A stretch of DNA of 64,000 nucleotides, from assembly GCA_016801885.1 (NCBI GenBank), contig CM028884.1, forward strand, positions 21,562,864 through 21,626,863. Reading direction: 5' to 3'. Shown in pieces: positions 49,483 through 61,527 of this stretch. The position numbers were made by a program, and so were the translations under genes. Source of the DNA: Toxotes chatareus (Eukaryota > Chordata > Actinopteri > Toxotidae). Position 1 is the stretch's first letter. The number at the start of each line of letters is the position of its first letter. The notes under the pieces were generated by a model. The model made no database searches, had not been told where the DNA came from, and was given only the letters and a program-made list of their open reading frames with translations.

Positions 49483-50262
49483 CTGCTCGGAAAAAAAAGG
49501 ATCAGATATAAACTACAGAAAAATATACAATAACTTCTAAAATAATTTTTCTTTTAACAGATGGACTTATAATTTATAGGTGCCAACATTTTGACCTGTT
49601 AGGTTGAAATAAACGCACAAGCGGGCAACAGAAATATTTTCTTTTTCTGATTTAGAAGATGCGCTCTTGGAAATATTAAAGGCTAAGAGGTAAGGGTGTT
49701 TCTGAAAGCCCCTGCCTTTTCTAAAACAAAGAAAAAGACTTTCAACTCATTACAGCTCGTTTCTGGCCATCGTCATTATTCTAAGTAAGGTGACAATATT
49801 GATATTTTTTTCTCTCTTCCTTTGAGCAAAGAAATACAGTAAGTGCCACAAATTGCCTTAATACAAAATAATTCCCTGATAAATTTAAAAATATAAACTC
49901 AACTAATTTGTTAGAATTTGTTAGTTTAAAACAACTGGTCTTCTATTAACTGTGGTTTTCGGTCAAAACTGTCCTGTCTCTTCGGTCTCTCCTCCTCCTG
50001 TCCTTCTATCCGGACGCAAGGGCGCAAAATTCAGATTAATCCCAGCAATCCCTATATTGTTGTATATATATATATATATATATATACATATAGACATATA
50101 TACATACACACACAAACACACAAAATCTGTCGCCTACAAATCTCCACTTTGGTCACACTGAAATCATCCAATAAAATCCCCTTAACATTTACGAAAACTT
50201 GGAAAAAATAAAACAAAACACACACACACACACACAAAAAAAAAAAAACATTCAAAACTTAC

Positions 50263-50580
50263 TTCAAGTATTTCAAGAGTCATGTGCTGGGGGGCACCTG
50301 AGGCGGAAAACCGTGAGCCAGAACCGTTAGATTTCTGAAGAGCCTCCTCCCCCTTTTGCACCGCGAGGCACAGTCAAATGAAACGTCGGTGGAGGTCTCC
50401 CGGGTGACTTACCGAGGCTTATAAGGGGGCAGGTGCCGTCAGAGGACCGAGACGCGCGTCAGAGAAACCAAACGTCCGCATTAATGAGCACCTTGCATGG
50501 AAAGACGTCAGAGCGCACGGGCTGATGTGACTGGAGGAGGGTGGAGGAGAGATTCCTTTACTCAACAGCCGGGCTGGATG
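50263..50580 (-). promoter_or_regulatory. slc5a7: Probable slc5a7 first noncoding exon and promoter region
   Basis: Two good donors on the minus strand, GAA|GTAAGT at 50263 and TCG|GTAAGT at about 50411, could each end an upstream noncoding exon. The surrounding DNA is clearly richer in GC and CpG than elsewhere, consistent with a promoter. Start site unknown. A CA tract (50219-50235) and a TA tract (50062-50087) lie in the adjoining intron. Confidence 0.35.
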
Positions 50581-52443
50581 GGCATCTAATTTTTAAACCA
50601 CTGAATCCTGTAATGGCGTGGCATGAATTTTAATATCAACGTTGCATCTTCAAACATTAACAATCAATATTTCCAGCTTTATGCTTCCTTCAAACTCAGT
50701 GCGCACAACAGCCGCATAATTGCCACTTCATGTGGCCTTTTACCCGCTGTCACTCTCTCACCGGCCGGCATTTTACCTTACAACCGCAATTAACTTTGCT
50801 CCACACGAACTGTTTTTGCGCCACCGTGGAGGAGGATGGGAAACCGTCCTGATGACCTCCTCGCGTTGCGCAGGAGAAAACCGCGCGTTGACGTGTTAAT
50901 TAAAAAAAATATAACAACTTCTTTTGTTTTTTTAAAGTGTGTTTTACATCAATTCGACCTCTCTTGGGCTTAATATTAAAAACCTTCTTGAGCAGAAACG
51001 TGTAAGAATTCGCGGACTAAAAATGCTCCTCACCTTTGAGCAATTAGACATCATTTAAGTGCGCTGTATCTGCCACTTTCCCTTCAGGATATGTGTCAAT
51101 TAACTGTGTCTACTTAATGGCCTCTGCTGCCTGAAGTGGTTTAATCTGGTCTACTCTTGTTAAAACTGACAGGCACCCAATTAGGATGGATCCTGAAGAG
51201 CAGCGCAGAGATTTAATGATACAGACTGACTTAAAAAAAAAAAAAAAAACAGCGATATGAAGTTATTTGCTGGGTGCCGAGGCGATCACACATTAGGAGA
51301 AAGGGAGACATTCATTTTAAGCTGCGCCCCCTTCTGGCAAGTCAACAGAACAGTTTCAGCACCACGAACAGAGGCCAATGTATTTGTCCGTGGTTTATCT
51401 GCCTTGTGTTTCTATTGATAGAAAATATCTGACCATTGCTGGTCGGTGTTTAAACCAATAAGCTCGACTAAATAAAGACTTTTCATACGACTTCTTTTGA
51501 AAACATTTTCTTTCCAATGGTAATGACGTGTTTTGTAAATGTTGGGATAAAGATGACAACATGTATGGTTCTGCTGGAAGGGCTCAACCTTTGTAGGGCC
51601 TTAGGAGTCCTACTCAAATTAACACAGAATTACAAATAAAGACAGAAAACTCCTGCAGCATAATTTTAACAGTTGAATAATTAGAATAACATTGACTTTA
51701 ATGTGATTTTGTTTGATATCTGATAAGCGATGCTGTGTAATACTGATGCCGAAAGCTAAAACATCCGGACGACAGCTGGAAATGTTCCTAAATACACGTC
51801 TGACAGATGGCTGGCACAAGACCCTGACACCTTTTCAAGCAAAGCACGGAAGCTGAGCAACCAAACCAAACCAAACCAAAAACACGTAGAGACGTGTTTT
51901 TGGTTTGACGATCCTAGACACACACACACATTCTTTCATCAAGCCATTATATCAACATAACAAACAACTCAGTTTATAAAATGAACTGTGTGTTGCATAG
52001 CATAAAAAGAAAAATCATAACTTATATAAATGAATGTTTATGTTTAACCAAATAAATTGTTCAGGGCCCAAGGACTCGAGGTTTAATGAGCAGCTGTTGC
52101 TGGCAGCGCTCAAGATGTTTGAGAGTGAGACAGAGAAGGAGAGGGAAGGTAGTTTTTCCACAGATAACATGAGCCACATATGAAGCAAACATTATGGTGC
52201 TAAAATTCCCCATAACATGAAAGAATATTTGTTTTCCACTGCATTTATTGTTTGAAAATTAACACATACAATAAATGTAATAAACAGTATACATCTGATG
52301 ATACGGTTTGAAGGAAGAATCTATAACTTCTGTGAAGCTAAAGTGAACTTGTGCTCAGAGTTGTTGTTTTGAAAAAAGATGTGTGGAGGTCCAAATGTCT
52401 CCTGGTATATCACCACTCTGAAATGTCCTCCAGTTAGAAACAG

Positions 52444-52446
<3 letters not shown>
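50581..52446. other. Intergenic, no gene seen
   Basis: Region upstream of slc5a7. The part to about 50900 is moderately GC-rich and may be promoter-linked. A 15-bp hairpin lies at 51873-51906. No coding evidence. Confidence 0.5.
51873..51906. repeat. Perfect 15-bp inverted repeat with 4-base loop
   Basis: AAACCAAAAACACGT at 51873-51887 pairs exactly with 51892-51906, loop AGAG. It is preceded by a CCAAA pentamer repeat. It is intergenic and its function is unknown. Confidence 0.75.
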
Positions 52447-52527
<81 letters not shown>

Positions 52528-52534
52528 TTTTTTT
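52447..52534. repeat. (AT)n microsatellite followed by a T-run
   Basis: About 32 AT units run into about 25 T. The tract produces false open frames of alternating Ile and Tyr on both strands. Confidence 0.97.
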
Positions 52535-54633
52535 AACTGCTGTGGTGTCCATAAAGCTCCTATAAATGGGATTTGAATATTTTGGACATGTCCCCCAGTG
52601 GTAGTATAAAAAGACAGCCTCTGAAATGAGTGGGCTTCACAGGAAATGTCTCCTTCCAATGACAACAACATTACAAGATCTACTACTTTCAGCATGGACA
52701 AACTTTCAAAGCACCTGATGGGAACAAAAGCAGAATTTTCAGCTTGTGTTTGAGTGAAAATAATCAAGTACTTGATAATGTGAGGGTTTTGTTTTTAACT
52801 TGCTCTGCATGAAATGTAACTGTGAAGTTTTCTCTGGTTGGTTAATCTGCTGAAATGGTCTGACTAACCATAACTGCGAATTGGCTTTTCAGTGATTCTC
52901 AAAACCCTATACAGTCTGGTAATAACATTCTGCAGTTATTTGTGTATTTAATTTGTGATATTTGTAGTATTAAAAATAGGGTTTACAGACAAGACATTTA
53001 TGAACAAGATGCCACAGAGAATATAAAATAAACTATTATAATTTTAAAGATTTTATAACAAATTTTTGTCAGTTATTTCCTTTTACCTTGAAACGACTGC
53101 TACAAAACTTGGTTGACGGAACGGAGCTTGGCAAACACCACTGGACAAAAAAGAAGCAACTACACACAAGCTTTCAGTCAGAAACTAAAGAAGAAGACCA
53201 AACGCTTTATAAACTTTTTTGTACTGAGCAAATGTTTTCTTTTTTCAGTTGTCTGCCTTTGAATAACTGAATTTACCATGAGTAAATTGTAAAAAGCATT
53301 TTGTTTGAAGTTTTTTCTTTGAGCAACGAAATAAGGCAAAGATAAAAACACTAGCTGAAAATTAGCTTCGTAAAGAGACATTTTGACCTTTAAACAAACA
53401 TTACAGGCTAACTTACGTGACATTCATTTATGACAATTATTTTATCACCTGTTACAGCTAAGTTAACTATTATTTATATTCACTTAGCCACAAGTAACAA
53501 TATGTGCAACAGAATCTACTGGATCCTCGAAAACATCTAATTTCAATATGCAAAATATAGTTTCACAGCTACTAAACAAAAGAGCAATGTTAATCAAACA
53601 TGAGCAGAGCTGCATGAAGATTTAGCTGCAGTAAAGATACAGTAACCGTTGTTTTTAATGTGACAGCAAAATGGCCCTTTATGCAAGATTGAGAAAGGCG
53701 ATGTGAACTGGAACGTCTGAAAAATGTTGATAGTAGTCAAGTAAATATGAGAACATTTGCCTCTGCTGAAGAAGTAAATGATATTTGACTTAACTGTGTA
53801 ATGTAACTACAGAGGTCCTGAGAGACAAGGGGAAAAAATAGAGCATTTGGCATATTTTATAGGTGGAAACTGTGTTAAGTCCTTTCAGGTCATTTTGAAT
53901 GTTTAAGCCTATTACATACAGGTTGCATGTACTTTCCATTACTGCCAAAAGTTTTGTAGAGTGATGTCTTATGCATGGAGGTTTGAGAAGCAAAGACTAG
54001 GAATGAACATGGTCATAACAGACAAGGCTACGCCAAAGCTAATATGGGTAATTATGAGCCCGTGTAAAAACAGGATAAGACATTCAGTTTATATTATTGG
54101 TATGATCTAGTGTCAGTCTGAATCAACCAGCTGTCACACGTGTTGTCTCTTCAAAGAAGCTGGCACATACGTTGGACATAAGAGGATAATGTAAGGGCCA
54201 AAACATGCAACATAAAGCAGCAACCAACAATATGTCTTTTCTACAAGACATCCCAGGTATTTATCCTTCTTAAAAGAAAGACAACACCAAACACAGTGGC
54301 GCGTTTAAGAGCAGCTATAGTTCATCATGATCCCTGGTACACACAGATATTGTGTTTTCCCCAGTGACTTTTTAAAATGTTATTGTTCCTTTAGACACCT
54401 GCATCTATTAGTTCAAACTCATAAAGACGGTATGGAAAATAAGAATTTGCCCAAATAAGTGTGTGAAAGTTTATGTTTGTGTACTTTATGTACTCATTTT
54501 CCCACTGAACCACACACATCCAAGAACCATCTAACATTGCTATCCCATTGTACCTCTGAATACACAGTCAACATATCTTTCTTAAAAGACTTTCGAGGAT
54601 GCTTTTACTCCTGGCATGCCCCTCCTCAGGCCC
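52535..54633. other. Intergenic, probably includes the arl6 3' UTR at its right end
   Basis: AT-rich and free of recognisable exons. The arl6 stop lies at 54634 on the minus strand, so its 3' UTR occupies an unknown part. No clear AATAAA was found close to the stop. Confidence 0.45.
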
Positions 54634-57600
54634 TCATGTTCTCATTGTTTTGATTTGATCTGGAAAAAATGTGAAGAATACAGTTAACCAGCCATATATA
54701 GAGCCAGCTATCTAAAAAAAGAAACAAAAACACTGTAGCAACACTGTAAACCAAACTCACAACTACTACTGTCCTTTTTAGCCTTTTAAGCCTTGAAACT
54801 TGAAGTTTTGATAGTGAGAGGGTAGACCTCAGGTTAGACTTAGATAACAGACCTCAGCACCAGCATTACTGGGCCACACTTGATTCCCTAGATGCACTGG
54901 CAGGTCAAAACACTGCAGGTGCTGAAGCTGTAGAAACTAAAATTTGGATATGGGAAGGTTCCGGGGGCTTTACACAGACTTTAGGCCCAGAATAACCCAA
55001 CAGCTGACTCAGTTAATGCAAGACTTATGTCACAACAACATAGTAAATATAGTAAGCTAAAGCTAAGGGAGTTTATACCATCTTTTACAGCTACACAATA
55101 AATAACACAACACTTAGAAAACACCCAGTACTCACTGCATAATTTGATCTATGGAAGGATTTGAATGAGAGCGTTCAAAACAATAAAAAAAAAAAAAATG
55201 TCGTTGATGTAGTGGAACAGCCTACATTTCAAAAGTTAATACAGTTATGTACAAGTTATGTACAGTATATCTGCCACTTTCTTTCTTGAAATGGTGACAC
55301 ATGTAAGGCATTTTTATCACCTACTATATAGATTCGTCATTGCTCAAAACCCCATACAGTTTAACATTTACAAACACCCTCACTGAAAAAAAAAAACATC
55401 ATTCAAATTGGCCAAATGGTGAATGCATCATTATGTTCACAGGCAAAGGTTATTTTAATAGAACACAAATGTGGTGGGTGTTTGTTTCCTGAGTTTCAAT
55501 GTGAATATTAGGTATATATTCTGAATTGCAAGTAAAAGATTTTATATGTACTATACTGAATACTAAACTGCACTGCGAGGTCAGCCCACCATTAGGCCGT
55601 GTTCAGACAAACTTTCACTCCTGAGAAAATGCTGTCCTTAAGAGGTGGTCATCCAAAACGACAACTTTGTGAAGCAAAAAAATAGTTGAATCTAGTTCAA
55701 CTTTTACGACATTGCAATGTAACGTCATCCAGCAAGGTGCTGCACTGACCAATCACATACACGCATGCACTCATTGCTGGTGGAATTACTTTGTAAGATG
55801 AAGGCCGTATTTCTGCTGTTTACCTCAAGATTATCACAATGAAAGATAAACATTTGCTGAAACAATAGCTTCTCAGAGTTGTAAAATCCTAGCTGTGAGT
55901 ATTAGAAACCATAGTGATCTTTTAAACACATAAATCCATTCTTCCAATTGGACTTCTAGGATCGTATTTCACTGGTACATGACGGCGGGTGGCATTGGTG
56001 GGGGCATGTTGTTTCATAGATAGATAGGGATGAATAAAGTATATCTATCTATCTATCTATCTATGAAAACACATGCCCCCACCAATGCCACCCATTGTGT
56101 TTGTGGGCAAATGACTGTGAATACAGCCTTACACTCTCACTTTCGTTCATGTGAACTCTAATTGTACCTTGTAACCAGTCGACTCCCTCCTGTAAACCTT
56201 CTCCTTTCAGAGCATCTGTGGCACTGCAACATATCAACAGTATACATTAAGATCTTTGTCACATCCTAATATATTTACTGTTAAAACAGTCACACCTGAG
56301 ATTATAGTCACCGCTATGTTACACAAAACTCACATATTTGTTCTGTATTACATCCTCTTCATATCCATCAGCTACAGTTGTGTTTACAATACAATAGCAA
56401 TACAAATAAATATACAAACAGTTATAATACAAACTTTTGCTGGTGCCCATCTACACCACAATTGGACAGGGATAGTCCCCTTTACATTTTAATGAATACA
56501 GGGAATCACAACTTCAAATAAATGGTATAACTTAAATAAATGTTAATAATTTAAAAGTATGAAGCACAGTAACTGTCACATTCTGGCTGTTTCGAGTTAT
56601 AATCAGCTAAAGGGATAAATCATACTGTCACAGTAAATCAGCAGATTCTGAGTATGATTTCACAGTAGACTACAGTTCATCAGTTACACACATTCTCTCA
56701 ATGGCACTGGAAGGCAGGCATATTAAGTAAGTAAATAAGTAAGTAAGTATGTGTGTTCATACCAGATGTGCCAGGGTTTATCTTTGATGTTCTCCAAACA
56801 GAGCAGCTGTGAGACCTTGACTGAAGACAGAGCATCCCTGACATCCATCTTATTAGCAAAGAACAGGATGGGGATCCTCCTGTGTTTAATATCTGCAGTG
56901 AGACAAAGAGCAAAGATTGAATGTCAGAAATTAGTGATGTCATTAATTTCAAAAATAATAATAATAATAAAAAAAAAAGTAAATAAATAATGTTTTGAAA
57001 CTAAAACAAGCTAGGAAGAAAAACCTTATAAAATTAGTTTTACTCAACAAAACAAACTGGACAAAAATCATAACAGAGTAAAGCAACCGTTATGCACTGT
57101 GCCATCCTGACTTAAAATAGTGCAAGAAAGAGATAAACCAGGTAGCAGAGCAGGGATTTAAACCCATGTAAACACAGGAGCAAGAATTGTTTTAAATGTA
57201 ATGTGAAATTACCAGGATGATTTAGTAATGTGTCCAGCTCTTCTTTAGCCACAACCATCCTCAGTTTATCTGCACTATCAATAACAAATATGATAGCCTG
57301 GCCTTCCCTGGGGAGAACAGAAAGATAAGAGATATTAATATGTATATCAACAGCATAAATGGCAAAGAAAATTACTGTTTCTGTACCATCAAGAAACTCA
57401 CTTGTAGTAATGCTCCCAAAGGTTTCTGTATCTGCCTTGACCCGACATGTCAAAAACTGTAAAGGAAAGACTAAGAGACAGGAAAAGTGGAAAAGGTGAC
57501 ATAACATTAACCAAACTCTAAATTTTACTTTATGTTCAACAGGTTGTTGTCCTTTGATGAAAAGCTACCTGGATGTCTTGAACTTCTCTATGCTGAAACC

Positions 57601-58024
57601 AATGGTTGGGACAATGTCTTGTGCCTGGGCCTGAAAGACAAATGCAGTGTATTCTCAACAGTAAATGGGAGCATACGTTAGCAACATATAGATTATTTTC
57701 TAGTAAACCATGGTGTAAATAAAAAAAAATAGGTAAACAGCTTATTTACATGAAAGCAAGGGTGGTGATGTGGAGCACAAATGTGCACAACTTTGAAATG
57801 ATGTAATCACAAATTAATTTGGAAGATAATTGAATGTCACATATGCAGCTGTGTGAGTGAATATCATATCTCACATTAGTTATGTCAGAAACAGGCAGAC
57901 TTACATTGGAAGGCTTGAGCTGGTTAATGATTGTGGTTTTTCCACTGTTGTCCAGACCGAGACACAGCACATTCACCTCCTTCTTCAAACCCAGCCATCC
58001 TGCCAACTTGTCAAACAGCCCCAT
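54634..58024 (-). CDS. arl6: ARL6/BBS3, small GTPase recruiting the BBSome
   Basis: ARL6 in its GTP form recruits the BBSome coat to membranes for ciliary cargo traffic; loss causes Bardet-Biedl syndrome type 3 in humans. Seven coding exons, 5' to 3': 57905-58024, 57569-57630, 57402-57470, 57213-57307, 56763-56892, 56168-56223, 54634-54659. Phases join without gaps, giving 185 residues against 186 in human (one Lys fewer in the KKEV stretch). Nucleotide motifs: G1 GLDNSGKT (residues 23-30), switch Thr49 in PTIGF, G3 DMSGQG with Gln72, G4 NKMD (129-132), G5 CATDA (159-163). Gly2 and the amphipathic start MGLFDKLAGWLGLKK fit membrane binding by an N-terminal helix. The last exon is only 26 bp and gives DQIKTMRT, like human DQIQTVKT. 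The gene lies on the same strand as the EphA gene and downstream of it, as in human. Confidence 0.95.
55987..56093. repeat. Long inverted repeat with GATA/CTAT inner arms
   Basis: The outer arm at 55987-56009 is exactly reverse-complemented at 56071-56093 (23 bp). Inside it the arms continue as TTTCATAGATAGATAG and its complement, with a two-base mismatch. The loop includes GATGAATAAAGTATATCTAT. It sits in the last intron of arl6. It could be a small hairpin element or the outcome of an inverted duplication. Confidence 0.85.
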
Positions 58025-58049
58025 TGGCTAGCCAGCAACCATCAGCTGT
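58025..58049 (-). other. arl6: arl6 5' UTR part of the first coding exon
   Basis: A GGATTAG acceptor at 58050 lies 25 bases upstream of the ATG, implying a spliced leader. Confidence 0.45.
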
Positions 58050-59123
58050 CTAATCCTCAAGAAAAAATACCATAAAAACTGTAACATTTCAAATGCAATG
58101 CCACGTCTTCTAGATTAAATAGGGCACTTCAGGTGTCTGGGAAAGTTCACAACATTAACAACTCTTGGAATTTATTCTAAAAGTAAAAGATGTGTCTGGG
58201 CTGACCATCTGTTATCAAAAATGATTAACTACAAGCAGGCTATATAGACTGTACATTGAGCTGGATACATGCACTTACTGTATGTATACAAAATTATTTA
58301 TAACACACATTTAATGTTTGTTTCAACATTTGCACTTGAATTCACAATCACTGTAGAAATGTAATGAAGTAGCTCTCAGCATCGCACCAAGGCAAACTTA
58401 ATGCTGTTCATGTCTCACATCTAACTAGCTGTTAATGTAGGGGTACAACATTAAGTGAACTCCTTCCGCGATAATTTAATGTCGCAAAGAGAGAACCGTC
58501 GAACACAATTATCAGTTGGTAAACTTTAGATTTGGTTGTGATTTCCCTCCTTATTGCGTGTAGCTGTCTTTTTTCCCTGGAACCACCACAACTGTTTACA
58601 AGAGGTAACAGTTGGCACTAACCACCAGGTTCTCATAAGAAGACATTTCACCGAGGTTTATATTAATGTTAAGGAGAGACTTGTGTGTTTATTAGCTTCA
58701 GAGCAATGACTAATTGCAGCTATTAGCACATAACATTATCTCGGCGGCTTTTATTCGATAACTGTTAGCTTCAGCTAAAATGCTTACCGGGCTGTAACGT
58801 AATTAACATTTGCTAACAGCTATTTAGTTAATCTCTTGTTGTAAGTGTTGCGAGTTAGCCTTAGCTAGCGTTTAGCGGCTAATTACTTCGGCTTGTTGAG
58901 TTTACATAAGCAGTATATAACGTTAGGCAATTAATCTGCACCAGTTTTACATTTCCAGTTTTTCAACACAGACACAAACAGTGGATGAGATGAAGGAGAC
59001 ACATTTGAAACCTAACTTTAGTGTTACCGTTACGGTTGACGCTAGCATGCTAGCTGGTGACGACATTGCTACCGTTAGCGTGTATTATCCTTTCCCAGAC
59101 AGTTTAGTAAAGCTGGATTTTAC
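58050..59123 (-). other. arl6: arl6 first intron (inferred)
   Basis: No coding potential on either strand. Contains many GCTAGC/TTAGC motifs but no repeat I can name with confidence. Confidence 0.4.
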
Positions 59124-59330
59124 CTGTAATTAAGCTTTGGGATCTTGGTTCCACGATGCACTTAACACCCCCTTTAGCTAGTCCATTAAATAACGAGGAT
59201 CAAACCTGTGTCTCATTCATTTCTCCTCCACTCTCTCGTGCGCTCTAGCTCTACAGAAAAGAACACAGAGTTATTTACAGTGTTGCTGGGAGACCAATGA
59301 GCTGACTCAAGACTGCCACCTACAGGCCAA
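59124..59330 (-). promoter_or_regulatory. arl6: arl6 noncoding first exon and promoter (inferred)
   Basis: A donor CAG|GTAAAA on the minus strand ends an exon at 59124, about 1.07 kb upstream of the first coding exon. The sequence to its right has a modest rise in CpG (GCGCACGAGAGAG on the minus strand). The transcription start was not located. Confidence 0.4.
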
Positions 59331-60100
59331 ACAAGGCTGCCTCTGATCTGTTAACGCATGACCGCTTCGCCTGAAGTGCTCACTATGAGCGCAGTAAAAA
59401 CTAATTTTGTCCATCCTAATGCAGGAGTAGACGAAATTAACGGGAACCTTTCAAAGGGGATGCAATAAATTGTTTGTCAAATTATTCATTAAAAATAGCT
59501 GTAGATAAAAACAAAATTTTAATTCCAGGTGTTCTGGTGGTCCTTCCTCATGTTAGGCCCCTGTGTACTTAGCTCCACAAAGTATTTTAATACACCAACA
59601 AACAAAAAAATGCTCAAACATAATAAAGAGTATATGACATGGGAAAAAAAGAGCTAGAATTAATTTTACCATGAAATTGAAACTAACTTATTGCCTAAAT
59701 GTAATGGCCTTCTGAAAGTAAAATAGAAAAAATGCTGATGTGTACTATGATGCAACTTTACTCTTGTCCCACTTTTATTTAAAAAGACATATCAGTTCTT
59801 GTTTCATCCCTGTAAGTGCATATATAATAATAATAATAAAAAAGGAATATCACATGAAATCCTGTGTGCCTTTCATAACCTTCCACGAGCACCTGTTTGA
59901 CAAACTCACCTGACAATTCTTCATGTCCAGAAAACCTGTCAGTCTCTTGAAGGACAGTCAAGAGGACACTGTTATTGTGCAGGTGTCTGTTTGAGAGAGA
60001 GAGAGTGCATCAATGGTTACTTGTGTTAATGTGCATGACAGATAGATGTTTGGGCCTGGGGTGGTTAAAGTCTTAGAGAAAACTAAATATTAAAATAGGG
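59331..60100. other. Intergenic between epha6 and arl6, one exon-like stretch
   Basis: No gene recognised. A minus-strand stretch, 59910-59986, is flanked by a good acceptor and donor and is reported as a finding. A GA tract lies at 59993-60006. Confidence 0.45.
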
Positions 60101-60780
60101 TTGTTTATTAAGGAACAAACATACCGAATAAAACATACAACTTTCACAAGACTTTTTGTACAAGACATACTGCATTATCATGAGGATAAACATACATTTC
60201 TATAAAATCTTTTGACATTCAGCGGTCTTCAGTTCAAAAAACATGATTGTATTTACCATTCTGTCAATCTTCATTTCTCATGAATTGATTCATAAACCAG
60301 CTGGAAAGGTTGCTATTAAAATCACACACTGTACCATATGTTACCATACCACATGTTCTATCCATGTCTTCTCTGGTCATGAGGTAACAGACTTGAGACC
60401 ATTCAAAGTCAAAGACCATTGGATTGTCACTTGGAAAGAGAAGAGGTATTGGTGAACACTTGAATAGACACTAGAGAGAAGAAGTCCTAAATTCAAGTCA
60501 ATGCTAGTATTTTCTGAGTTAATAAAGAGACCGCATTTGGCCAACGCTGACAGAGGTTGGTTGTTGTGGAGGCTGTATTGATGATGATCCATAAGATGAT
60601 GAGTGTGTATTAACTAGACCACATGTGGTCTAGTGGCGGATCGCTCTCACATGAGCAGCATGTGGTACCTGTTACACCTAACAGTCTGGTGTTTGTGCAA
60701 TTAATTGAATGACGATGCAAAAGAACTGTGGTGTGTTTCCAGCTCAGTGTGTGAACACAGTCTGTCTTTGTGCAATGGTC
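60101..60780 (-). terminator. epha6: epha6 3' UTR with candidate polyA signal
   Basis: Follows the stop codon. AATAAA on the minus strand at 60104-60109 would give a 3' UTR of about 680 bases. A perfect 22-bp palindrome lies within it at 60613-60634. Confidence 0.45.
60613..60634. repeat. 22-bp perfect palindrome with CACATGTG core
   Basis: The eleven bases ACTAGACCACA at 60613-60623 are exactly reverse-complemented at 60624-60634, so there is no loop. The centre CACATGTG is an E-box-type sequence. It lies in the presumed epha6 3' UTR. Confidence 0.8.
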
Positions 60781-61527
60781 TCACACTTGAAAGCCACTCT
60801 GTTGGATGTGGTGAAGCTGCAGGCGCAGAGACTGTATGCTGCTTATGATTCTCCTCTGGTGACCGATCAAACAGACCCCGATACGCCTGATGTCGCTGAA
60901 GGGGAGAAGAAGATTTATACAATTTGAAATTAATAGTCTGATAAGAGCAGCAGACCTACTTGTGCATCATGACCAACATGCAATTAAGCTGTCGACATCA
61001 CTTTGACCTGTAACAAGTACATTCAGAAAAGTTGACAATACGAATAATAACCATATTTAGCATAGAAAGAAGAAATACTGTAATAATAGTAGTAGTAATA
61101 CAGTTAATATCAGAGCATGTGCAGAAACTTCTGTAAATTGGAACAACATATCTGCAGCTTCATGGTGATACAGTTTTTAAGCCAGGACACATATATGATA
61201 TTATAGCATCATGATCAACATCATCAACAACAAAAAAACCCCAAGCATTTAAAGGAAGGCTACATGGTACACACAAACTGTACAGATACATTCTTCACAA
61301 AGCTTAATAATGGAATCAGTTTTATTACAATATCACCATTCTTCTGTTCCTCTGATGCTACTCTACGCTTCACTCACTCTATACTCATGGTTGAAATGGA
61401 ATCCAGTGTTGTGTATCCTGCTGCAAGGAAGTTGTTCTTATACTGGCTCATTTTGATGGAGTCAAGCCAGTCGCCGATAGAGATGAAAAGAGGGTAGTCT
61501 GGCATGTCCTCGGGGGAGTCAGGGAAA
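60781..61527 (-). CDS. epha6: epha6 SAM-domain and C-terminal exons
   Basis: Exons 61378-61527 and 60781-60895 join at a split Asp codon to give the SAM domain. It begins PDYPLFISIGDWLDSIKMSQ and ends DIRRIGVCLIGHQRRIISSI, then RLQLHHIQQSGFQV and stop. SAM domains support receptor clustering. The donor is GTGAGT and the acceptor CCCTTCAG. Confidence 0.92.

Noticed and set aside
52321..52767. 148-codon open frame on the minus strand
   Set aside because: The frame is held open by a T-run (poly-Lys) and an AT microsatellite (Ile-Tyr repeats); it is an artefact of simple sequence.
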